A stretch of DNA of 64,000 bases, taken from contig NW_024881272.1 of assembly GCF_018691265.1 (NCBI RefSeq), forward strand, positions 20,201,323 through 20,265,322. Direction: 5' to 3'. The translations under genes and the position numbers were made by a program. Below the pieces are notes generated by a model that did no database searches, had not been told where the DNA came from, and saw only the letters and a program-made list of their open reading frames with translations. Numbering within the stretch: position 1 is the stretch's first letter; each line of letters starts with the position of its first letter. The stretch comes from Tyto alba (Eukaryota > Chordata > Aves > Strigiformes > Tytonidae). This document shows, piece after piece, positions 13,778 through 23,745 of the stretch.

Positions 13778-14869
13778 CCCTAAGTTTGTGCAATCCATGG
13801 AGGTTTTTGGGCATTACTTTGATTAGTGAAAGCCATATGTCCCTCAAACAAATGAGAACAATTCTGATACTGATGATGAAAAGAAGCCCAAAAACACAGT
13901 AAGTTATTGCCTGCAGTGTAAGATTGGTTTTTTTTCAGAGTTTTTGACCTGACCTTGTTGACACATAGGAGCTTCTGTGCAAAAGCAACGTTCGAAGAAC
14001 ATTGGCAAGTGCTCTCTTACTTCTGTTAGATAGTTTCATTGGCTTCGCAGATGACTGGATTTGGCCAAGGCAGGGTAATATAATCAAAATTTAAAACAGT
14101 AGATGTTTCATTTTTGTGCAACTACTGTTTCAGGGTAATATGAAGCAAAGTTATCTACAAATAAAGATTATTATGTCTTATACGAAAGAATCTCTGTATA
14201 GACCTTAGAAAGAAAATGACTTCTGTTTTTTGTAGAGTAAAAAGCTGAGCTTGCAGTGGTGTAAAAAATGCAAGGGTGTGTAATAATCAGCGCACACAAT
14301 GACCCCAGGTTTTCTAACAAAATCGGCTCTCAAAAGATCTGACCCATCCAAATACAAGCTGTGGAAATGCACCCTTCTACACCATCGCCTCATACCAATC
14401 AATAACTATTCAGTCCTGGCAGAATTCAGGCAGAGCCTATTGTAAGCCATCTAAAACTGAATTGCTGTCAAAGAATTAGACATGAAAGGGATTGCAGTAC
14501 TAGTATCTGATGGGAAAAAATACTGCCAAATTTTAGTGCAGTGGGACAGGTTCAGATATAGCTCAATTCCAACTGCTGAAAAAATCCAGAATGATATTAA
14601 AAATATTTGAAATATCTAAACATAAACAAAGATTGACAGCCTTGGCTTTGATCCTAGAAAAAACTGAGTGAAAATATGGTTGTAGTTATTATTTCCTGTT
14701 GGTCAGAAATCTGCTTGACCCATGTCTTTATCCAGAATAGAAGATAGTTTTCACTCTCGAGAATTTAATTGGTATAAAGCACCAGATACATCTTCTGTAT
14801 GACAAAGAACTGCATTTTCTTTTTGGAGGAACAGAGAAGAGGAAAGTGTTACAGTATCAGAGGAATGTT
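13778..14869. other. Unique AT-rich DNA, no gene seen
   Basis: Nothing recognised on either strand. A 65-codon minus-strand frame at 14205-14402 has no visible motif. Confidence 0.5.
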
Positions 14870-14963
14870 TTTTGTTTGGTTGGTTGTTTTTTTTTGTTTT
14901 TTTTTTTTTGTTTTTTTGTTTGTGGTTTTGTTGTTGTTTTGTTTTGTTTTGGTTTTTTTTGTG
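14870..14963. repeat. T/G-rich low-complexity tract
   Basis: Long T runs broken by single or double G residues, moving from poly-T (14887-14917) to TTTG/TTTTG units (14918-14963). One strand is almost pure T and G. The 69-codon frame through it (14846-15055) is a Phe/Val-rich composition artefact. Confidence 0.9.
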
Positions 14964-17900
14964 CTATTGCAGAACTGAGGAAGTTTTTACTCTTGGACAC
15001 CTATATTAAAAAGTTTTCCACCCAATTGTTATTTTATCTTTTTGTTCTAATATGAGTGCAAGCATAGGGATTGTTAAGTGTTTTGCCACTAATTGGGTAT
15101 GTGCTGTAACATAATATGGAAGAGGAAAGAATGAAGATTCTCATTTTCTTGTGGTTCCCTTTTATAACAGTGTTACTGTGAGTAAACATTTTATTATTAG
15201 CTGTCTGCCAGCACAAAAAGAGTGAAATAGTTTTTATTGGCTGAACAGTAAAAAATCTCATTTTATATACTGTACAAGATGCATCCTAACAATACGAGTA
15301 CTCCTTTGCTACTTAGAAATTTGGTTAGATGGAGATACATTTAAAATATTGCTTCTTGAGCTTACTGACGCTTTCAGGACAGGGTTGGGAGGACAGTACA
15401 GATGGGCTCATTATTCAGTACCCCTGCTGACTGGTTAAGTGCACTGTTACAGATTGCTTGTGTGGGTGTGCTGTGAAGCAGCTCTTAATACCCAGGGAGA
15501 CGAAACGGTGCCCATTAGGGAAACAAGGAAATGTGAGGTAATGACTGGTTAATACCCTTGGGTGTGAGGGTATAACATGTTTGCTCTTGAACCATGCCTG
15601 TCAGTGAGTGAAGAGGTAATTTGAGTGTTCTCTTGGATTGGTGTCCAAGTAAACCATTTTGGATTGATAGGAGTTATAAAATGTTATATTAATTTGTGGG
15701 CTGTGTGCACATTTGTAAGTCATTGGCCATCTTATCCATGTTGTGTTACTCCCAAGGCAGTCCCATCCACAGAGTGGCTCACTAGTTTCTCCTCCTGCTT
15801 GCATTATTCTTTACCTCCTGCAGTTGACATCTTTCCTGCCAGCTGTGTCTTTTCCACAGGGTAGTTCTCTTCACTGCTGACTGTGATCCTGGGGGATTCT
15901 AGGGCTGTCAGCCACACTTCTAACTTCTGTAGTTCTGCCTCCTTTCCTTGCACGTTTCCCTTCCTTTGCTTCTCTCTTGCCACAGCCGTCTTCTGTTTCT
16001 CTCCTAATCTGGACTTCACTGCACCCTGTAAAAAGAAGGAAGGCTTACCCCCAGTTAAGTCATAGAAAGGGATTGTAACAGTTAAAAATCATTCTATGAA
16101 GAATATCTTCTGAACCAGAAAGTCAGATATTAAAGTTTTAACTAGTCAAAGAGGACAAAATTGCCTTTGTGGTTATAAATAGCCTTCAAAAGGAAATAGT
16201 AAATATGTTTTTGATGGAGAATAAAATATTTGGCTCTGTAATATATTGAAAAGCTATGTATTTCTCAATTCTTGAGCTTGCAAGTTTTGCTTAATGGTGA
16301 CAGTATCTAGCATTCTACAGATACCTTTGACAGATAGTGTAGTATGAACCAGTATTCACTCCATATGTTGTCTCTGTTTAACATGTAGAAATAAGAACCA
16401 CAAAAAATATCACAAATAATTAGACATTGCTACAGACTTGCTGAGATGTAAAATATCCTCTTCTGTACTGTCAGTTCTCTTTTCCTAAAGTTCCCTTCTT
16501 GCTGCTACCTTGGCATATAACTCAGGTATATATCTTGACCATATACTACATCCCCACTTATTGTGTTTTTTCATACAATAAAACCAGCAAAGAAAGATAT
16601 TTAAATGCCCTGTTAAGAGCACATGGAATGCTGTGTTCATATTGTTTTCCAAGAGCACAGTGAAGTAAAAAAACTCAATTTTTAAAGATATCTATGTAGT
16701 TGTGTAAATATCAATTCAAGAGCATGAGAAAGTCCCCTGAAGATAATAAACAGCTATGCCGTATACAGTGGTAGTTCACTGTACACTTCTATGATCAGCC
16801 CATCAAACAACATTCCAAACACATTGGGTATGTCATGGAAGCATAATGACTTTTACATTTTGATTTTAATTTACCCTTCTACTCACATCTTCTCAATAAA
16901 GCTATTTATCAGGGTGGCGATTAAGTGGAGTCTACTTTACATTATGTATTTTGAAAAATATCTATATTAAGATGATCTAAAACTCCAACAAATTATGGGT
17001 ACTTCAGTTGCTTATGTTTGTGTTCCATGGGCAGCAATTTACCCAGTGTTTTTCCAATTCAAGTAAATGGGAGACAGCTGGGGGTTAGCAAGACTCATCT
17101 TACCAAATCACAGATATTTTAAACAGCTGGCAATAAACTGTAATTTATATCTATAAATTAAAATATTTATCCTGAAGAAGTACCTTTAGAATATGCTTAA
17201 AAGCTGCATCTGAGTTGACATGAAGGAGAGCTTTGTATCTTATTGCCATGGGCTAAGGCTTAGGTTTATGGTTAATTTATATGCTGTTCCTCTGAAATGC
17301 TGTAACTTTTATTATTAATCAATTTAAATTGAAAGAAGTAGTAGTTCTAAGAATTAAAGCCAGACTTCCTTCAGTAATTGAATTCATCAAACCAGTTTCA
17401 TAAGTAGTAAATATAACTGAACTCTGTACAATGACAGCATCAGTGGAGCTAAATTCATGAACATCATGAGCTTCACAAAGTATATAGTATTTTCTAAACT
17501 ATTGTCAGCTATGCTCTGAAGAGGGCTGTTTTCCAGGGCACCCAGAGTTCTGCTATTTCTTTAAAATCTCGTCTTAGCTTCTTCTATGCTAGGTTCTGAT
17601 TGTTCAAAGTTTTAAATGTATTGCCTTTTAAAATCTCCTTCCTGTCATTCTCTCCAAAACCTGGAGATCTTAAAACACATGTAGTGTTACAAGACTTGCA
17701 AACCACTCTGTGCTCTTCACTAATTCTTGGAATATATTGTTAAACTCAGTGGGCCAACAGAGTTTATCTCATAATTTGATGATTTGGTGATAGAGTCCAT
17801 GAGATGTATGTAGTGGAAGTTGTGTTAAGTGATCAGAACATCTGAGGGGTCATTGTGGTTCAATGACATTGAATAAAATCAAGATAATTCTGTTTTTTTG

Positions 17901-19546
17901 AAATAAAAGAAATGCATGTAAGGAGATGAATGGGATGCACTGAAGAGCCAAGACACTGAGCAGCCTGCACGTAAAAAGAGATTAATGTATAGTAACTCAG
18001 AGTAACTCAAAGCAGCAAATGTAATCTCAGGAGGTAATATAATTATTTGTCTTCACATATGTATGTAAAAGCGTATTTTCTTAATGCTCCTAGCAGTGTT
18101 ACAGCTAGCTTTGTAATATTACAGTGTTTGTTCTGATGTGATAACATTTGTTCAGGTGCGATAGAATAATGTTGGTGGAATTTGCCACTTCATGTAATGC
18201 CTGAAGAAATAAAGCAATAGAAACAGACTTTAAGTCGAATTTGCATTCTTTCCTTATTTACTCTCTGATGAGAAGATAAGTAACTGCTATTACCTGTTAT
18301 CCTCAAAACCTGCTCAGTAAGGTTCAGTTCTTGTAACAGCAATGTCATAGCTGCCAAAGAGCTGAGCTACTGTGGTAGCTAAAGTATGTGATGGTTCATT
18401 TCTAAAGTCTCATCTGACTGTTAATACATCAATGATGACTTAATATCTGTACTATGGCAATAGCGTGGCAGAGACTAGAAATTAGTAAATAAAAGCATTT
18501 GGTGTGTTGTTTTGGGTACTTGGCCTTCAGTCTAATGCTCTGGAACTCTAATACAGTCTTAGCCATCTGCTAAGGAGTACTAAAGACACTACTGAAGATT
18601 AGTACTACTGAGCTAGCCCAGTCTTCAAATTAAATATATTGCTCTTTTTCACTTTGGAGTTACTTTGAATAATGATTTTGCCCTGTGACATGGTTTACTA
18701 TTAAATTTCACTTAAAATTTTAGCTTTCTCTTTTTTTTTTTCAGTAATTCCTACTGTAAATTTTGAATATAGTGTTGGATGTTAGATGGTATAGTATGCA
18801 TATACGCTGTTGAAGTTGGATTGTAAGCTTTCATGACCATTGTTTTTGTTATACTGCAAGCCTTTTATTGTGGGGAGCCTTCTCATCATTATGCATGTAC
18901 ACATCATTTCCAGAGTGTGGATCTGGTATATGTACATGCCTAAAAAGCTAAAACAATTAACGTTTTCTATTTCTCTTGATTTAAATTTGTAGACACCTAA
19001 ATACAGTGAACTCTGGCTCATATTCAGCAATTACCTAGCTATGGGTTAGCAGGAATATTAAGTTTAGCCTAGATAATAAATAAGGCAATCTACTGAAAAT
19101 AGTTTAGCACAATACCTTAATACCCTTCTGATATATTTAAATATTTTTCTTGTAATAGAAATGATACAAAAGACATAAATAATTATAATGATTTTTTAAT
19201 TCTCTTTTCCCTTGTTCACTGTTTAAATGTGTTTAAAAAATCAGGAATAATAGACTAAAGTAGGAGTTTTCTGATGAATTTTTTTTTTTTTCTGAAAATA
19301 CTGATTCATCAAAACCATAGCTTATAATTTTAACATATCCTTGTTTGCCTGAAGTTTCCACTGGCATAGTTTCTCTGTCCCAGAAAGAAGGTGAAACAGC
19401 AGTGTATGGATTAGCTGCCTAATGGGATCCAGTAAAATGTTGAATGACCCAGATAATGAGGTATTTGGCTGTCCAGTTATCTTTCTCTACCTCTGATTTC
19501 TGTTTTTTTGTTGTCTGTTTGCTCCAAAATATTGCAAAGTCTTAAC
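14964..19546. other. Unique AT-rich DNA, no gene seen
   Basis: Frames at 15601-16065 overlap on both strands with no domain. From about 16100 to 19500 the DNA is strongly AT-rich with few frames of any length. Parts read like the calm background of a gene desert. No transposon recognised. Confidence 0.55.
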
Positions 19547-19658
19547 TTTTTGTTTGTTTGTGAGTTTTATTTTGTTTTGTTTTGGTTTTTTGTTTGTTTG
19601 TTTGTTTGTTTGTTTGTTTTTTGTTGTTGCTGTTTTGTTTTGTTTTGTTTTGTTTTAG
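19547..19658. repeat. (GTTT)n / (GTTTT)n compound array
   Basis: Seven consecutive GTTT units (19592-19619) and five consecutive GTTTT units (19632-19656) lie in a wider T/G-rich tract. The open frames on both strands here (Phe/Cys/Val-rich on plus, Lys/Gln/Asn/Thr-rich on minus) are repeat artefacts. Confidence 0.92.
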
Positions 19659-21479
19659 TAGAAGCAGAGATCTTGGGTTTTGGCAAGCCCTAGTTATGTT
19701 AAGCCTCTCTGTCACATATTTGACTTTGAAGTCTAGAAACACTTCATTGAAACTGTGTAAGATTTAAAGTGTGTAGTCCCAAATGAGAAACAAACACATG
19801 ATAACACAAATACTGGTTTTATTAGAAGGTGATACATGACTCCGTGCTGTTTGGGAGCTTCTGTATTCATCTGGTCGTGTGTCTAACTATTTCATTTGCT
19901 GTGCATTAGCTAGAGCATCATTGTAATCTGTTGGTTATTTACCATCACCCCAAAACTCCTCCTCTGTGTCCCTGCTTTTCAAGACCTAATATTTCACCAT
20001 ATAAGCATGACTTAGTCTCGTGGTTCCTTTTTCCTCTCTCCATATACTCTTTATCATTGCTGTCTAGGAAAGTGCACATTGACAGCATAAACAAAACAGT
20101 CAGCTCTGTCAGTTGCTATGACTGAAAAGAACATCATGGTTAAACTCTCTTCTGTAAAGTGACTAAGATGGTTTTAGCACTGGGACAGCAATGAGAACTG
20201 TAGTCTAAGATTTACTAATGTGATTTATTTGCAAAATCATCATAAATACATATGTAAATATATCATCCTTTAGTCTCCAAACATTTACATTGTGATCTGT
20301 TTTTGTCAAAGTGTAAGCTGAAGAAAACAGGTATATCCAAATGGATTACTCAATAAGGGTTGCACAATAAAGTCCCTAGAAAACTGATGCCCATTACCAG
20401 TGTACTCCAGTGAGTGCAACCCTGTCACCATGATAGGACATGATCTCTTGGGTTTAAACTTTCTCTGATACTTTAACTGTAAGTTAACTTAGTTTTTATT
20501 CTATGCATACAGAACACCTTGGAATCAATACTTGAGATGAATTTGGGACTCTGATACCATATCTACTTTAAGAAGCAGAGATGCACCAGCTTTTTCACAG
20601 GGAGACTGATATGAAAAAGATAATTAAAGAAGGGAGTACACTATAGCTGCTGTTTATCTGGTGACAACTGCAAATGAAAAGCAAATGCCAATAGAATCTT
20701 CTGTATTAGTTATGCAAGAAAACAGTACTTTAAAATGCACCTTTAAAGTTTAATTTACGAATATGCTAAATTTCTTAAGTTTCTAATCTTTGTTTTATTT
20801 ATAAATCTCAAAAAAAATGAGCAACCATGGCATTGTGAATTGTAGATAATGAAAAAAAAAAAAAAAGGCCAAATGTGATATAATCAATCAGTGTCCATAT
20901 CAGAAGCACATAAAAGTAGACCCATGCAAAATGTTCCCAAGCTATTTCTGTTTCCTACAGGTATCTTCTGTAAAAACAGAAGTCTATTCATTGCATTTAT
21001 CTTCAGATATTTATCCTTGTTGAATCACATATTCTGCATTTTCCTTTGCGCTTCTGTCCATATCGGTGTTGCTGTCTCTTTGGATGATTTAATCCCATGA
21101 AAAGATGGAGTTGAAAGACTCCATCCACGTTGTAATGCCTAGAAAAAGGGAAAAGTGAATAAGATCTGTAAGTGAAAAACAAGAAAGAGAGGTGATATCT
21201 GAAAGTTCCCTAATTGGACTTTCCTATGCTAAAGTTTAAGCATACTTTCCCATCAACCAGGAAGAAAATAAATAAAGTTTGTTGAGTATCTTTTCATTGA
21301 CATTCTTTTCAGCCACTCGTGGCAGATTGCCATGTATGCCTTGCAAATGCTTACCATGCAAATTGCAAATAAGTGATAGCCCAGTATGGCACCCCAGAAA
21401 AAGATACTCGAACTATGGAACATGTATCTAACTACTGTCCACTAAGAGCTGTTCTCATATGACCACATAAGGCCACACA
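19659..21479. other. Unique DNA, no gene seen
   Basis: A 15-base A run lies at 20852-20866. Frames at 19931-20125 and 20891-21100 have no recognisable motif. The right edge is uncertain because the CR1 5' end cannot be placed exactly; CR1-like reading is clear only from about 21540. Confidence 0.5.
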
Positions 21480-21796
21480 GCCAAAAACTCCCTCACTGGC
21501 ACACGCGGAAGGGAGGGGGACCAATAACGCAGAGGAATGGAAGCTTGCAATGGTAAGGACCTGCGGGAGGAAGAGACGTCCCCCAAAGCCTGAGGTGCCC
21601 TTGCAGAACCCCTCCACCGCTCTGCAGACTGAAGAGGAAAGACCCATCACATCAGGAGAGATGCTGGAGCTGAGTAAGGCAGCCCAGTCTGCTCCCCGTG
21701 TAACAACCAGCGCAACTAAGGAAACATGACATGATAGTGGTGGGCAACTCTCTTCTGAGAGATACAGAGGCACCATCTGCTGACCTGATGCACTTG
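21480..21796 (+). pseudogene. CR1 ORF1, first visible part (SGNH esterase region)
   Basis: Reading from about 21620 gives a segment ending LQTEEERPITSGEMLELSKA, then VVGNSLLRDTE, which is the block I of the CR1 ORF1 SGNH/GDSL esterase domain. CR1 ORF1 is an RNA-binding, esterase-carrying protein needed for retrotransposition. Here the usual GDS is GNS: the Asn codon is at 21746-21748 and the nucleophile Ser codon at 21749-21751. The part upstream of about 21620 needs a frame change to stay CR1-like. The frame is then cut at 21797 by the LTR. Confidence 0.75.
21792..21796. repeat. Target-site duplication ACTTG, left copy
   Basis: Five bases directly before the LTR start (TGTCC at 21797) match exactly the five bases directly after the LTR end (22291-22295). 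A 5-bp duplication is what ERVL-like and some class I retroviral integrases leave; ERVK types usually leave 6. Confidence 0.9.
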
Positions 21797-21905
21797 TGTC
21801 CTGGTTGGGGCTGGACTAGAGTTCCCGTTGGTCTGGCAGCGGGAGGAGCTGCAGCCCCCTGAGACCCCAGGGGCTCCCCAGGGCCCAGTGCCCTTACCTG
21901 TGTGC

Positions 21906-21933
21906 GGGGGGGGGGGGGGGGGGGGGGGGGGGG
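21906..21933 (+). repeat. 28-base G homopolymer in LTR U3
   Basis: Twenty-eight consecutive G residues, by far the longest G run in the window. It lies in the U3 part of the solo LTR, about 90 bases before its TATA box. The tract could fold as G-quadruplexes and is prone to length error in sequencing, so its true length is uncertain. Frames through it (poly-Gly on plus, poly-Pro on minus) are artefacts. Confidence 0.97.
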
Positions 21934-21958
21934 AGCACAGCTGGAGGGCTGGGCCCCG

Positions 21959-21963
21959 ATTGG
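21959..21963 (+). promoter_or_regulatory. Inverted CCAAT box of the LTR
   Basis: ATTGG about 34 bases before the TATA box, in the position expected for an NF-Y-type element in a retroviral U3. Assigned by motif and spacing only. Confidence 0.45.
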
Positions 21964-21996
21964 CCGATAGTCCATGTCATGTGACATTGTGCTCAC

Positions 21997-22006
21997 TATA
22001 TAAAGG
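21997..22006 (+). promoter_or_regulatory. TATA box of the solo LTR
   Basis: TATATAAAGG, a strong TATA consensus. It predicts transcription start around 22025-22035, marking the U3/R border. It is 164 bases before the polyadenylation signal, a normal LTR layout. Confidence 0.7.
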
Positions 22007-22160
22007 CAGGAGTGGGCTGGGAGGGGCTGTTGCTTCTGGGAGTGTTGCTGTGGGGCCTTTGTGTTTGGGATTACCAGTTGGTTGGGAGCAGGCGGGTGTC
22101 GGTCGGCGTGTGGTAAGTTACCCGCTGACACTGCTGTCAGCGTATTATTCTGTTACTGTT

Positions 22161-22166
22161 ATTAAA
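22161..22166 (+). terminator. LTR polyadenylation signal (ATTAAA)
   Basis: ATTAAA followed closely by a T-rich stretch and the conserved block at 22177-22194. This fits the R/U5 boundary of the LTR. The LTR ends 124 bases further on. Confidence 0.6.
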
Positions 22167-22290
22167 CTGTTTTTATCTCAACCCGTGAGTCTCCCTTTGC
22201 CCCTCCGGTTCCTTCCCCATTCCCAAGTGGGGGGAGGGTGGGTGAGGGACTGCGGGGCGTTTAGCTGCTGAGTAGGCTCAAATGACAACA

Positions 22291-22295
22291 ACTTG
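22291..22295. repeat. Target-site duplication ACTTG, right copy
   Basis: Exact match to 21792-21796. Counting only one copy, the CR1 ORF1 reading continues across the site, which supports simple insertion with no loss of target DNA. Confidence 0.9.
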
Positions 22296-22724
22296 CTAGA
22301 GAGGTGTTATGCATACCAGGGGCTTGACTCAGGGATGTCACTGAGACACGGCCAAGCCTTGGACAGTCCATTATTATCTGCTGGTGTTGTTTCATGTGGG
22401 CACCAATGATAGAGCCAGAAGCAGTCTGAAGAGTATCAGGAAGTATTACAGAGCCCTGGGGGAGGCAGTAAGGGACTCTGGAGTGCAGGTAGTTTTTTCA
22501 TCAATCCTCTCAAAGGGAAAGGGTTTGAAAGGACCAGTCAAATCTGGCAAATCAACAAATTAGTTATGGGACTGGTGCCACAGCCAGGGGTTTGACTACT
22601 TAAAACATGGGACTTGCTTTGAGAAACCTGGTCTGCTGGGACTGATAGGGTCCATCTGTCAGAGAAGGGGAAGAGCATCTCTGGTCATAGCCTTGCCAAG
22701 CTGATGAAAAGGGCTTTAAATTAA
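22291..22724 (+). pseudogene. CR1 ORF1, second part
   Basis: Continuation of the CR1 ORF1 after the LTR. It has the SGNH block III motif as HVGTND (22393-22410), a typical SSILSKGKGLK-like stretch near 22500-22530, and the final catalytic pair D-x-x-H (Asp codon 22644-22646, His codon 22653-22655). It ends KRALN then stop at 22722-22724, the usual CR1 ORF1 end. Frame changes occur between these blocks (for example near 22350-22400 and 22560-22640), so no protein is made. Confidence 0.72.
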
Positions 22725-22868
22725 GTTGTCAGGGAAGGGGAACCTCAATCCATCCCACTCTTACCAGTTTGATGTCAGTGCCAGCAATAGATGCCCAGAG
22801 CATGGAGAGCACCTGAAAAGCAACACAAAGGAATTTCAGCCAGTAAATCAGCTTCATCAGGGGCCCAA

Positions 22869-23745
22869 CTTAAATGCCTCTGTACAAACACAGATAGCAT
22901 GGGGAACAAGAAAAGGAGTTAGAAATGTCTGTATGCCTGCAGGGCTGTGATCTTATTGTCATCATGAAGAGGTGGTGGGATGACACCTATGACTGGAGTG
23001 TTGGAATGGAAGGATACAGGCTCTTTAGGAAGAACGGGCTGGAGAGCCAAGGAGAGGGAGTTGCTCTCTGTGTCAGTGACCCGCTGGAGTGAATGGAGCT
23101 CTGCCTGGGGATGGACAAGGAGTCAACTGAGAGCTTATAAATCAGAATTAAAGGGAAGGCAGTCACAGTATATGTTATAGTCGGGATCTGCTACAGGCCA
23201 CCCCATCATGAAGACCGAGCAGATGAGGCCTTCCATAGACTGACAAGAGCAGCCTCACATTCACAAGTCCTGGTTTTCATGAGGGCTTCAACCACCCCAA
23301 TATCTGTTGGAGGGATGACACTGCAGGGCATAAGGAATCCAGGAGGTACCTGGAATGCATTGATGATAACTTCCTTCTGCAAGTCAATGAGAAGAAGTGT
23401 TATGCTGAACCTTGTTCTCACCAATAAGGAGGGACTGGCAGGGAGTGTGGAGATCAAGGGCAGCCTTGGATTCAGTGACCATGAAATGGTGAAGTTCAAG
23501 ATCCTTAAGTTGGTGAGGAGGATGTACAGCAAGCTCACTACTCTGGACTTCAGGAGAGCCGACTTTGGCCTCTTCAGGGACATGCTTGTCCGAGTAGCAT
23601 GGGATAAAGCCCTTGAGAGAAGAGGATCCCAAGAAACCTGGTTGATATTCAAGGATCACCTCCTCCAAGCTCAGGAGAGATGCATCCCGACAAAGAGGAA
23701 GTCAGGTAAGAATTCCAGGAGGCCTGCATGGATGAACAAAGTCTT
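22869..23745 (+). pseudogene. CR1 ORF2 start, endonuclease region
   Basis: CR1 ORF2 encodes an APE-type endonuclease plus reverse transcriptase; only the first part is here. Recognisable in order: TNTDSMGNK near 22885; RWWDDTYDWSVGMEGYRLFRK near 22970-23030; IVGICYRPP near 23180-23205; FNHPNICWRDDTAGHK near 23287-23335; LDLVLTNKEGL-like block from about 23400; FSDHEM (23471-23488); then TLDFRRADFGLFRD and RRPAWMNK up to 23745. The metal-binding Glu of the usual TETWW block reads MKRWW, and the usual GDFN reads EGFN (23281-23292). In-frame stops lie at 23090-23092 and 23138-23140, with at least three frameshifts. The 206-codon open frame 23279-23899 is the longest surviving piece; its last 50 codons are not CR1. 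Confidence 0.85.

Larger units (their letters stand above)
21797..22290 (+). mobile_element. Solo LTR of a bird endogenous retrovirus
   Basis: A 494-bp element begins TGTCCTGG and ends GACAACA, so it has the TG...CA ends of a retroviral LTR, and it is flanked by the ACTTG duplication. In order it shows an inverted CCAAT box, a TATA box, an ATTAAA polyadenylation signal followed by a conserved CTCAACCCGTGAGTCT block, and a C- and G-rich 3' part. The 3' block resembles bird ERV LTRs I know. No primer-binding site or internal viral sequence lies next to it, so it is a solo LTR made by recombination between two LTRs. It sits inside the CR1 ORF1, same orientation. Confidence 0.9.
21480..23745 (+). 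mobile_element. CR1 LINE, 5' half only, interrupted by an LTR
   Basis: A chicken-repeat-1 type non-LTR retrotransposon in the plus direction. It shows the end of an ORF1 with an SGNH-esterase region, then the start of ORF2 with an APE-type endonuclease region. It stops after the post-endonuclease segment (last recognisable residues near 23745), before the reverse transcriptase and the 3' octamer tail. A typical complete CR1 is about 4.5 kb; here about 1.8 kb of CR1 remains once the inserted 494-bp LTR and one target copy are set aside. Frameshifts and stops show it is dead. The start coordinate is approximate. Confidence 0.88.

Noticed and set aside
19508..19767. Overlapping plus and minus frames of 61-66 codons
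   Set aside because: They translate the GTTT/GTTTT arrays.
21828..22271. 147- and 159-codon frames over the LTR on plus and minus strands
   Set aside because: They run through the G28 tract and LTR regulatory sequence, so they are composition artefacts, not genes.
23206..23652. 148-codon minus-strand frame
   Set aside because: It is the antisense shadow of the CR1 ORF2 endonuclease region.
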